Below, in pieces: positions 1 through 6,107 of a stretch of 6,766 bases of DNA. The DNA lies in NCBI GenBank assembly GCA_947373775.1, contig CANBZE010000107.1, forward strand, positions 1 through 6,766, written 5' to 3'. Numbering within the stretch: the first letter of the stretch is position 1; each line of letters begins with the position of its first letter. A program made the position numbers and the translations under genes. The notes under the pieces were generated by a model. That model did not search any database. It was not told the origin of the DNA and saw only the letters and a list, made by a program, of their open reading frames with translations. Source of the DNA: Alphaproteobacteria bacterium. GTDB taxonomy: Bacteria > Pseudomonadota > Alphaproteobacteria > Micropepsales > Micropepsaceae.

Positions 1-159
1 CTCCCAAGCGGTCCAGACCGTTACCTCCGGGACCTGAAGGCCCGACAGGTCCAGGGCAAAGACATGGCCGGGCGGCGAATGGGAATGCATGCCGGCCAGG
101 TGCAGCCGCAGCAGGTCCTGTGTCGCCTGGCCCGACAGGTCATCTTCCCGGATATTCAT
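1..159 (-). CDS. GNAT family N-acetyltransferase, N-terminal part (runs off the window)
   Basis: This is the first 53 codons of a leftward gene whose 3' part lies beyond base 1. The ATG (159-157) is preceded five bases upstream by a perfect AGGAGG (170-165), which settles the start. The visible protein begins MNIREDDLSG and carries an LLRLHLAGMHSHSPPG stretch followed by FALDLSGL and VTVWTAWE. That order (a 'DDL..', a helix ending in H..GM...SPP, 'ALDLSGL', then V/I-T-x-W) is, from memory, the start of a common family of small GNAT acetyltransferases of unknown substrate. GNAT enzymes transfer an acetyl group from acetyl-CoA to an amine; the acetyl-CoA-binding R/Q-x-x-G-x-G/A motif would lie in the missing part and cannot be checked. 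The start lies inside the end of rlpA (20-base overlap, different frame), so the gene is probably co-transcribed with rlpA and yifB. Confidence 0.75.
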   Translation of the reverse strand, partial: MNIREDDLSGQATQDLLRLHLAGMHSHSPPGHVFALDLSGLQVPEVTVWTAWE

Positions 160-598
160 CACTGCCTCCTGACGGTAGCCGGCTCGCGCTATCCTGGTCT
201 TCGTAAAAGGCTTTCACGCTCACCCGTGCCACACCGCGCCGCTGCATTCCCAGCTCGCGCGCTGCTGCGGCTGAAACGTCGATGACGCGGCTTTTGGCGT
301 ACGGGCCGCGATCGGTTACGCGGACCAAGACCCAGCGTCTGTTGCGCAGATTTTTGACCCGGACGACCGTGCCGAACGGCAACCAGGGATGGGCAGCTGT
401 AAAGTCCTGTGAATCGAAACTGGTCCCGCTGGCGGTCGTTTTGCCGTCATGCTTCTGCCCGTAATACGAAGCCGGCCCGCTTTGGATGAAATAGGCTTGC
501 GGCTTGTCGATATCTTTTGTGTGCCGGCGGATCGCAGGATGGGCGGCCGCAGAGCCGGCCACCATGCATCCCATCAAAAAAATCATCAGTGGCCGCAT
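140..598 (-). CDS. rlpA: RlpA-family septal ring lytic transglycosylase-like protein (DPBB domain only)
   Basis: This 152-residue exported protein has a signal peptide (residues 1-19, cleavage likely after Ala-Ala-Ala) and one RlpA-like double-psi beta-barrel domain (about 42-130). Diagnostic pieces in order: ASYYG (43-47), TASGTSFD (55-62), TAAHPWLPFGTVVRVKNL (67-84), VRVTDRGPY (92-100) and RVIDVSAAAARELGM (104-118). Asp96 in DRGPY sits where the acidic catalytic residue lies in RlpA enzymes that cleave naked glycan strands at the septum. The protein lacks the C-terminal SPOR peptidoglycan-binding domain of longer RlpA proteins and ends soon after the barrel in a polar tail. LMGC at 8-11 loosely resembles a lipobox, but Met at -2 and the short hydrophobic run argue for a soluble periplasmic protein. 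The ATG lies three bases after the yifB stop with no well-spaced Shine-Dalgarno sequence, suggesting translation coupled to yifB. Enzymatic activity is inferred; some family members may only bind glycan. Confidence 0.9.
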   Translation of the reverse strand: MRPLMIFLMGCMVAGSAAAHPAIRRHTKDIDKPQAYFIQSGPASYYGQKHDGKTTASGTSFDSQDFTAAHPWLPFGTVVRVKNLRNRRWVLVRVTDRGPYAKSRVIDVSAAAARELGMQRRGVARVSVKAFYEDQDSASRLPSGGSDEYPGR

Positions 599-601
599 GT
601 C

Positions 602-2116
602 CTATGCCAGATGCGTCAGGCGGCGATAGGACAGTGCTTCGGCGATGTGCGGCTTGGCGACTTTTGTCTCGCCGGCCAGGTCCGCGATGGTGCGCGCCAC
701 TTTCAGCACCCGGTGATAGCCGCGCGCCGACAGTTTCATGCGCTCTGCCGCTTCGGTCAGAAGCTTGGCGCCCGCCGCGTCCGGCGTCGCCACCATGTCC
801 AGCAATTCGCCTTCGGCTTCGGCATTGGTGCGGATGTGGTTCTGGGCAAAGCGTTCGCGCTGGATCTGGCGCGCCGCGGCGACACGCGCCGCCACCTCGG
901 CGCTGCCTTCGGCCGCCGGCGGCAGCGACAGGTCGCTGGCGGAGACACCCGCCACCTCCACATGCATGTCGATACGGTCGAAAAGGGGCCCCGATATACG
1001 CGACTGATAGTCAACCGCACATTTGGGCGCCCGTCCGCAACCCAGCGTGGGATCGCTGAGATAGCCACAGCGGCAGGGGTTCATCGCCGCCACCAGCTGG
1101 AAGCGCGCCGGATAGCGCACATGGGCATTGGCGCGGGCCACCACCGCTTCGCCGGTCTCGATCGGCTGGCGCAGGGAATCCAGAACGCCGCGTTGAAACT
1201 CCGGCAGCTCATCCAGAAAAAGCACTCCGAGATGTGCCAATGAGACTTCGCCTGGCTTGACCTTCAACCCGCCGCCCACCAGCGCCGCCATTGAGGCGCT
1301 GTGATGCGGATTGCGGAATGGCCGCGTCCGAGAAATGGCGCCGCCTTCCAGCGCGCCGGCCAAACTCTGGATCATGGAAATCTCCAGCGCCTCGCGTGCA
1401 TCCAGCGGCGGCAGAAGACCCGGCAGGCGCTGCGCCAGCATGGACTTGCCCGCGCCGGGCGGTCCGATCATCAAAAGATTGTGACCGCCCGCGGCGGCGA
1501 TCTCCAACGCGCGCTTGGCGCTTTCCTGGCCCTTCACATCGCGCAGGTCGGGCGCGGCGCGCCCACTTTGCGCCAGCTTCGCTTCCGGCGGCGCCAGCAC
1601 CGAGGCGCCCTTGATGTGATTGACCAGCGCGATCAGCGACGGCGTCGCCAATATCTCGCCGCCGCCGGCAAACGCCGCTTCCGGTCCGTTGCCGGCCGGA
1701 CAGATCAACCCGCGATTTTGTTCGGAGGCCGCCATCGCCGCATTCAGCGCCCCGGCGACCGGCGTCACAGCCGCATCCAGCGACAGCTCGCCCAGCGCGA
1801 CATAGCCTGCCATCTCGCTGGCCGGCAGTACGCCCATCGCCGCCAACAGGCCCAGCGCGATGGGCAGGTCGTAATGCGAACCTTCCTTGGGCAGGTCGGC
1901 GGGCGCCAGATTTACGGTGATGCGCTTGAAGGGCAGCGCCAGGCCGATGGCGCTCAGCGCCGCGCGCACCCGCTCCTTGCTTTCGGCCACCGCCTTATCG
2001 GCCAGGCCCACAATGTTGAACTGGCCGCCGCCGCTGTCGCCGACATGGACCTGGACGTCCACCTCGCGGGCCTCAATGCCCTGAAAAGCAACGGTGTAGA
2101 TGTGCGCGACGGTCAT
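602..2116 (-). CDS. yifB: YifB/ComM family Mg-chelatase-like AAA+ ATPase
   Basis: This full-length 504-residue protein is of the usual YifB/ComM size. The N-terminal part (about 1-170) is the ChlI-like fold typical of the family, with VDVQVHVGDSGGGQFNIVGL near 19-38 and KEGSHYDLPIALG at 77-89. The AAA+ core follows: Walker A GPPGAGKS (218-225), FRNPHHSAS (267-275), Walker B LFLDEL (299-304), MNPCRCGY (345-352), an arginine-rich RISGPLFDRID (373-383), then the C-terminal helical domain with SARGYHRVLKVART (463-476). Cysteines at 348, 350, 360 and 366 form a cluster that could bind metal; this is my inference. In naturally competent bacteria ComM is a hexameric branch-migration helicase that helps integrate transforming DNA; in many others the role is unproven. 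The start at 2116 gives the family's usual opening (MTVAHIYTVAFQGIEAREVD) and has GGGGAC upstream. It is the first gene of a probable leftward operon with rlpA and the acetyltransferase. Confidence 0.96.
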   Translation of the reverse strand: MTVAHIYTVAFQGIEAREVDVQVHVGDSGGGQFNIVGLADKAVAESKERVRAALSAIGLALPFKRITVNLAPADLPKEGSHYDLPIALGLLAAMGVLPASEMAGYVALGELSLDAAVTPVAGALNAAMAASEQNRGLICPAGNGPEAAFAGGGEILATPSLIALVNHIKGASVLAPPEAKLAQSGRAAPDLRDVKGQESAKRALEIAAAGGHNLLMIGPPGAGKSMLAQRLPGLLPPLDAREALEISMIQSLAGALEGGAISRTRPFRNPHHSASMAALVGGGLKVKPGEVSLAHLGVLFLDELPEFQRGVLDSLRQPIETGEAVVARANAHVRYPARFQLVAAMNPCRCGYLSDPTLGCGRAPKCAVDYQSRISGPLFDRIDMHVEVAGVSASDLSLPPAAEGSAEVAARVAAARQIQRERFAQNHIRTNAEAEGELLDMVATPDAAGAKLLTEAAERMKLSARGYHRVLKVARTIADLAGETKVAKPHIAEALSYRRLTHLA

Positions 2117-2121
2117 TCAGG

Positions 2122-2138
2122 TCCCCAGCCGGTGGGGA
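2122..2138 (-). promoter_or_regulatory. Hairpin covering the yifB ribosome binding site
   Basis: In the leftward direction TCCCCA (2138-2133) and TGGGGA (2127-2122) form a perfect 6-bp inverted repeat with a five-base loop. The 3' arm contains GGGGA, the only plausible Shine-Dalgarno sequence for the yifB ATG at 2116. If the transcript starts upstream of the hairpin, the ribosome binding site would be partly sequestered. The repeat is seen; the regulatory role is inferred. Confidence 0.4.
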
Positions 2139-2165
2139 GCCTAGCGGCGTTTTCAGAACCGGCAA
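2138..2165 (-). promoter_or_regulatory. Weak candidate promoter for yifB
   Basis: Read leftward, TTGCCG (2165-2160) and TAGGCT (2143-2138) are separated by 16 bases and sit just upstream of yifB. Both boxes are imperfect. Transcription from here would start near 2131, inside the hairpin at 2138-2122, so this promoter and a functional RBS-sequestering hairpin are hard to reconcile. Low confidence. Confidence 0.25.
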
Positions 2166-2179
2166 AGCGGGTATAGAAT
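2150..2179 (+). promoter_or_regulatory. Candidate promoter for the secreted-protein/oxygenase pair
   Basis: A TATAGAAT stretch (2172-2179) lies about 25 bases before the start codon at 2205. TTTTCA (2150-2155) lies 16 or 18 bases upstream of it, depending on whether TATAGA or TAGAAT is taken as the -10 box. The -10 is reasonable and the -35 poor. It overlaps the yifB promoter region on the other strand. Confidence 0.35.
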
Positions 2180-2204
2180 AGCGGCGGCTTGGGAGGGCTG
2201 TCGC

Positions 2205-3122
2205 ATGAAACACTGCGTCCTGACAGCAACGATTTTCGCGCTCGCATTTTCCCTGTCCGCATCCGCGCAGGAGCAGGCCCCCGGCGGCATGGCGGTGGAA
2301 AGCGTCATCGTCACCGCGCCCAAGGACCGGCCGGAACACCAGCTGGAAGATTTCATTATCGCCCATGCCGCGCCTTCGCCCTACCTACGCAAGATCGCGC
2401 GCTGGAATACCGGCATCTGTCCCCTGACCATCGGCCTGCCGCCCACGCTGAACTTTTATGTCAACCAGCGCATCATCCGCGTGGCGACTGCGGCCGGCGC
2501 GCCCCTGGACCAGAAGGAACCGTGCCGCCCCAATGTCATCGTTGCCGCCACGCTCCAGCCGCAAGCGGTGCTGGACCTGATCCGGGAAAAGCGCCCCGCC
2601 CTTTTGGGCTATCACTACAGCTCGCGCGAAAAAGAACTGGCGACCATGACGCGCGCCGTCCAGGCCTGGTATTCGACCGCGACCCAGGATTTCTATGGCT
2701 ATGTTCAATCCGATGGCGGCCGCTTCAATGTGAATGTCATGGATTATATGCGCGATCAGCTGGGGTTCCCGTCCGTGCATGTCAGCGGCAGCCGTACCGG
2801 CGACGGGCTGAAGAGCCAGTTCACCACCGCCATCATCCTGGTGGATGCCACCAAGATCGGCGGCCAGGCCATCGGCCCCATTGCCGATTACATCGCCATG
2901 CTGGCGCTGGGCCAGGGCCAATATTACGACGAATGCCAGCCGGTGCCGACCATCACCAATCTGTTGGCGCCCAAGTGCAAAAGTCCCATGAAGCCCGCCG
3001 GGCTCACCGATGTCGACATGACCTATCTGCGCGGCCTGTACCGGATGTCGCCGGGCGGATCATACCTGCTGGAGCGCGGCTCCATCGCTTTTGCGATGAA
3101 AAAGGAATTGGGCGGCTACTGA
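2205..3122 (+). CDS. Conserved secreted protein of unknown function
   Basis: This 305-residue protein has a clear Sec signal peptide: Lys2, a hydrophobic run at 5-18, and probable cleavage after Ala-Ser-Ala at 21. The start is supported by GGAGGG (2192-2197), seven bases before the ATG. The mature protein begins with a VESVIVTAPK segment (31-40), then GICPLTIGLP (70-79), VNQRIIRVATAAGAP (86-100), CRPNVIV (107-113) and RPALLGYHY (130-138), and later TTAIILVDATKIGGQAIG (207-224) and ADYIAMLALGQGQ (227-239). I recall this pattern from uncharacterised exported proteins of sphingomonads and other alphaproteobacteria, but know no function. Four cysteines in the mature chain (72, 107, 244, 258) could form two disulfides in the periplasm. 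No catalytic motif, membrane anchor or lipobox is visible. The 2-oxoglutarate oxygenase gene begins three bases after its stop, so the two are probably co-transcribed, though one product is exported and the other cytoplasmic. Confidence 0.85.
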   Translation: MKHCVLTATIFALAFSLSASAQEQAPGGMAVESVIVTAPKDRPEHQLEDFIIAHAAPSPYLRKIARWNTGICPLTIGLPPTLNFYVNQRIIRVATAAGAPLDQKEPCRPNVIVAATLQPQAVLDLIREKRPALLGYHYSSREKELATMTRAVQAWYSTATQDFYGYVQSDGGRFNVNVMDYMRDQLGFPSVHVSGSRTGDGLKSQFTTAIILVDATKIGGQAIGPIADYIAMLALGQGQYYDECQPVPTITNLLAPKCKSPMKPAGLTDVDMTYLRGLYRMSPGGSYLLERGSIAFAMKKELGGY

Positions 3123-3125
3123 TTC

Positions 3126-3689
3126 ATGTCCACGCTTGATCTCACCGCAACTTGCGTTGTTTGCGAGAATGTTTTTACGCCGGCAGAGCTGGATACCATT
3201 GAGCGCTATGGCGACAGCCTGCAACAAGGGCAGGCCGTGCTGGGATCGGGCAGCGCCGCCACGCAGATCCGGGTAACCCGCACCGCCGCGCTGACGATCA
3301 ATCCGAAGATCAAATGGCTCTATGACCGCATGCAGGGCATCATCCGCACGGTGAATAGCCAGGCCTATCAGTTCGACCTGCAGGGCTTTGCCGAAGCGTT
3401 CCAATACACCGTCTATCACGGCACCGAAGGCGGCCATTATGACTGGCACATCGACTGGGGCCCCAATCCGGCGCAGCGGAAATTATCCGCCTCGGTGCAA
3501 TTGACCGATCCTTCCCAGTATGAAGGCTGCGATCTGGAGTTTCACGGTGCGCGCGGACTGGAAGTGGCGCCGCGGGACCGGGGGGCGGTGATCGTGTTTC
3601 CCGCCTTCATCCAGCATCGCGTGACGCCCTGCACCAAAGGTACGCGCAAGGCGATCGTGGCGTGGACCACGGGGCCGCAATTCAAATAG
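3126..3689 (+). CDS. 2-oxoglutarate/Fe(II)-dependent oxygenase (prolyl-4-hydroxylase-like fold)
   Basis: This 187-residue cytoplasmic protein has no signal peptide. It shows the iron-binding H-x-D...H triad of the 2-oxoglutarate dioxygenase double-stranded beta-helix: His108 and Asp110 in GGHYDWHIDWG (102-112), and His164 in FPAFIQHRVTPC (158-169). Arg174 (KGTRKAIVAW), ten residues after the distal His, fits the 2-oxoglutarate carboxylate binder. The LSASVQLTDPSQYEGCDLEF stretch (120-139) resembles the PKHD/P4H-type sheet of the 2OG-FeII_Oxy_3 family. Such enzymes couple oxidative decarboxylation of 2-oxoglutarate to hydroxylation of a protein side chain or small molecule; the substrate is not visible here. 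HYD at 104-106 is a second H-x-D, but the HID position matches the family better. The ATG lies three bases after the upstream stop, with only a distant GGGCGG as a possible ribosome site, so translational coupling is likely. The gene converges on the ferredoxin gene with 11 bases between stops and no hairpin terminator. Confidence 0.88.
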   Translation: MSTLDLTATCVVCENVFTPAELDTIERYGDSLQQGQAVLGSGSAATQIRVTRTAALTINPKIKWLYDRMQGIIRTVNSQAYQFDLQGFAEAFQYTVYHGTEGGHYDWHIDWGPNPAQRKLSASVQLTDPSQYEGCDLEFHGARGLEVAPRDRGAVIVFPAFIQHRVTPCTKGTRKAIVAWTTGPQFK

Positions 3690-3700
3690 CAGGGAACGCC

Positions 3701-5064
<1,364 letters not shown>

Positions 5065-5097
5065 TTAACTTCATGTATTGGCTGTGAAAACATCGGT

Positions 5098-5127
5098 CTT
5101 ATAGTGTAAAAATAGCCAAGCCAACAA
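5098..5127 (-). promoter_or_regulatory. Probable promoter of the reductase-ferredoxin operon
   Basis: Read leftward, TTGTTG (5127-5122) and TATAAG (5103-5098, five of six matches to TATAAT) are 18 bases apart. Transcription would start near 5091, leaving a leader of roughly 40 bases before the ATG at 5049. It physically overlaps the rightward promoter of the chorismate mutase gene. Confidence 0.5.
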
Positions 5128-5141
5128 CCCCCGCCTATAAC
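5113..5141 (+). promoter_or_regulatory. Probable promoter of the chorismate mutase gene
   Basis: TAGCCA (5113-5118, four of six matches to TTGACA) and TATAAC (5136-5141, five of six matches to TATAAT) are separated by 17 bases. Only nine bases lie between the -10 box and the ATG at 5151, so the transcript should begin at or within about three bases of the start codon. Confidence 0.5.
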
Positions 5142-5150
5142 AGTGCTGCG

Positions 5151-5462
5151 ATGCAAAATGACGCTCCCCTGAAGACGGCGCAAAGCTGCGGTTCCATGGC
5201 CGAATTGCGGGTCGCCATCGATTCCCTGGATGCCCGGCTGGTGGCGCTGCTGGCAGTGCGCCAGGCCTATATCGAACGGGCGGCCCAGCTGAAAACCGGC
5301 CGCGACCAGGTGCGCGATCCGGCGCGGATCGAGGACGTGGTGGCCAAGGTGATCGCTGAAGGGCGCAAGGCGGGCCTCAGCCCTGATATCGCCGAACCGG
5401 TTTGGCGGGCGCTGATCGAAGCCAGCATTGCGCACGAGTTCGAGGCGTTCGATAAGCGCTAA
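5151..5462 (+). CDS. Chorismate mutase, AroQ (all-helical) type
   Basis: This 103-residue protein matches a single AroQ/PchB-type domain (chorismate mutase type II fold), which works as an intertwined dimer. It converts chorismate to prephenate for phenylalanine and tyrosine synthesis. Helix 1 begins MAELRVAIDSLDARLVALLA (16-35). By alignment from memory, Arg20, Arg37 and Lys48 occupy the conserved active-site positions, and the RDPARIEDVV stretch (55-64) carries Glu61 near the position of E. coli Glu52. In the last helix (WRALIEASIAHEFEAF, 85-100) Glu96 aligns with the usual glutamine, as in yeast chorismate mutase. The related isochorismate-pyruvate lyases (PchB) share the fold, but no siderophore or salicylate genes are nearby. 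The ATG at 5151 has no Shine-Dalgarno sequence, yet the SCGSM (12-16) just before helix 1 is typical of the family, supporting this start over Met16. The gene stands alone, divergent from the reductase. Confidence 0.88.
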   Translation: MQNDAPLKTAQSCGSMAELRVAIDSLDARLVALLAVRQAYIERAAQLKTGRDQVRDPARIEDVVAKVIAEGRKAGLSPDIAEPVWRALIEASIAHEFEAFDKR

Positions 5463-5474
5463 AACTGGGCTCGA

Positions 5475-5493
5475 GCGCCGCACATCGCGGCGC
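5475..5493 (+). terminator. Hairpin after the chorismate mutase gene, possible terminator
   Basis: GCGCCGC (5475-5481) and GCGGCGC (5487-5493) form a perfect 7-bp GC-rich stem with an ACATC loop, 12 bases after the TAA. No T-run follows, so if it terminates transcription it is not a canonical intrinsic terminator. It may act with the palindromic repeat just downstream. Confidence 0.4.
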
Positions 5494-5515
5494 GACCCGC
5501 AGCATCCGACAGCTT

Positions 5516-5601
5516 CCTTCCCCCGCGAGCGAAGCGACGAGTGGGGGAAGGTGTCGCAACGAAATCCCGGCGCAGCCGGGTTGAGTTGCGACGGATGGGG
5601 G
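5516..5601. repeat. Composite palindromic intergenic repeat (REP/BIME-like), two hairpins
   Basis: Two hairpins lie side by side. Hairpin 1 is CCTTCCCCC (5516-5524) against GGGGGAAGG (5543-5551), a perfect 9-bp stem around GCGAGCGAAGCGACGAGT. Hairpin 2 is GTCGCAAC (5553-5560) against GTTGCGAC (5585-5592), enclosing a second stem CCCGGC/GCCGGG (5566-5571, 5575-5580) with a GCA loop and a small internal loop. The element ends GGATGGGGG (5593-5601), whose G-run could pair alternatively with the first C-run. This CCTTCnCCC...GGGnGAAGG-T-hairpin-GGATGnGGG layout resembles dispersed intergenic palindromes I know from alphaproteobacterial genomes. It sits between convergent genes, where it could serve as a two-way terminator or transcript stabiliser. 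Copy number cannot be judged from this window. Confidence 0.65.
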
Positions 5602-5609
5602 TAATTAAA

Positions 5610-5954
5610 TCAAGCCGCCAGATAGTCGGCGATGAAAGCCTGCACGGCTTCGCCTTCGATGCGCAGCGCTTCAATCACTTCGATGGCGCGGTCGGGATTG
5701 GTGATGGGGTCTACCGGCTCGGCATCGGCCGCGGCCTCGCCCATGGCAAAAGCGCCGACGCCGCGCGCCGCGCCCTTGATGGTGTGGGTGACTTCGCGCC
5801 AGCGGCGGGCATCGCCCTGCTGCAACACGCCCAGCAGCTGGCCCACCATCTCGCTCACCTGGCCGTCGAACAGCTTCAGGATCTCGGCATTCAAGGTCTT
5901 GTCGCCGCCGGTGTAGCGGGCGAGGTGGGACAGATCGACGGGCGCATCGGCCAT
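5610..5954 (-). CDS. Histidine phosphotransfer (Hpt) domain protein
   Basis: This 114-residue protein is a stand-alone, four-helix Hpt domain that should relay phosphate between a hybrid histidine kinase receiver and a response regulator in the cytoplasm. The phosphorylated residue is probably His57 in THTIKGAARGVGAFAMGEAA (56-75), which fits H-x-x-K-G followed by the small-residue helix typical of Hpt domains. Helix 2 is LNAEILKLFDGQVSEMVGQL (21-40). There is no kinase or receiver domain attached and no obvious cognate kinase in the window. The ATG at 5954 has a weak GGA eight bases upstream. In Caulobacter such small Hpt proteins (for example ShpA) work in cell-cycle phosphorelays; I cannot tell whether this is an orthologue. 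It is divergent from the TipN-like gene and converges on chorismate mutase with the palindromic repeat between them. Confidence 0.9.
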   Translation of the reverse strand: MADAPVDLSHLARYTGGDKTLNAEILKLFDGQVSEMVGQLLGVLQQGDARRWREVTHTIKGAARGVGAFAMGEAAADAEPVDPITNPDRAIEVIEALRIEGEAVQAFIADYLAA

Positions 5955-6001
5955 GACTTGTATCCGGAATTAGGCAGGGCCATCCTGCGCTATCCCCCGC
6001 T

Positions 6002-6024
6002 AAAGCCGCGTTAATGCGGGCTTT
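6002..6024 (+). other. AT-loop hairpin followed by a T-run in the Hpt/TipN-like intergenic region
   Basis: AAAGCCGC (6002-6009) pairs with GCGGGCTTT (6016-6024), with one bulged G and a GTTAAT loop, followed by further T. The shape resembles an intrinsic terminator, but no rightward gene ends upstream of it. It could instead be an attenuator or an operator between the divergent genes; the TTAA in the loop resembles a CtrA half-site only weakly. Confidence 0.35.
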
Positions 6025-6107
6025 TATGTGTGGAACCCTCGCCAGACCCTCAAAAAGATGCTTAAAATCAAAGGGAAAGTCCCAGAGTCGGGACGAAGGG
6101 TTGTGTC

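Noticed and set aside
40..141. Direct repeat GCCCGACAGGTC at about 40-51 and 130-141
   Set aside because: Both copies encode the Asp-Leu-Ser-Gly motif of the acetyltransferase with the same codons; a two-copy 12-base match inside coding sequence is most simply chance.
564..575. Lipobox-like LMGC in RlpA
   Set aside because: Met at the -2 position and a very short hydrophobic run before Cys11 fit a lipoprotein signal poorly; an AAA signal peptidase I site lies at 17-19.
449..1243. A 264-codon rightward open frame across rlpA and yifB
   Set aside because: It is antisense to two well-recognised genes and has no domain signature.
2189..3139. A 316-codon rightward open frame overlapping the secreted-protein gene
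   Set aside because: It is one residue class shifted from the 2205-3122 frame, has no signal peptide or recognisable motifs and is rich in Arg, His and Pro as shadow frames in high-GC DNA are. The 2205 frame has a ribosome site, a signal peptide and family-like sequence.
3690..3700. Terminator between the converging oxygenase and ferredoxin genes
   Set aside because: Only 11 bases separate the stops and no inverted repeat with a T-run is visible there.
6031..6045. Possible sigma-54 promoter (TGGAAC...) before the TipN-like gene
   Set aside because: The required GC dinucleotide at the -12 position does not occur at the correct spacing.
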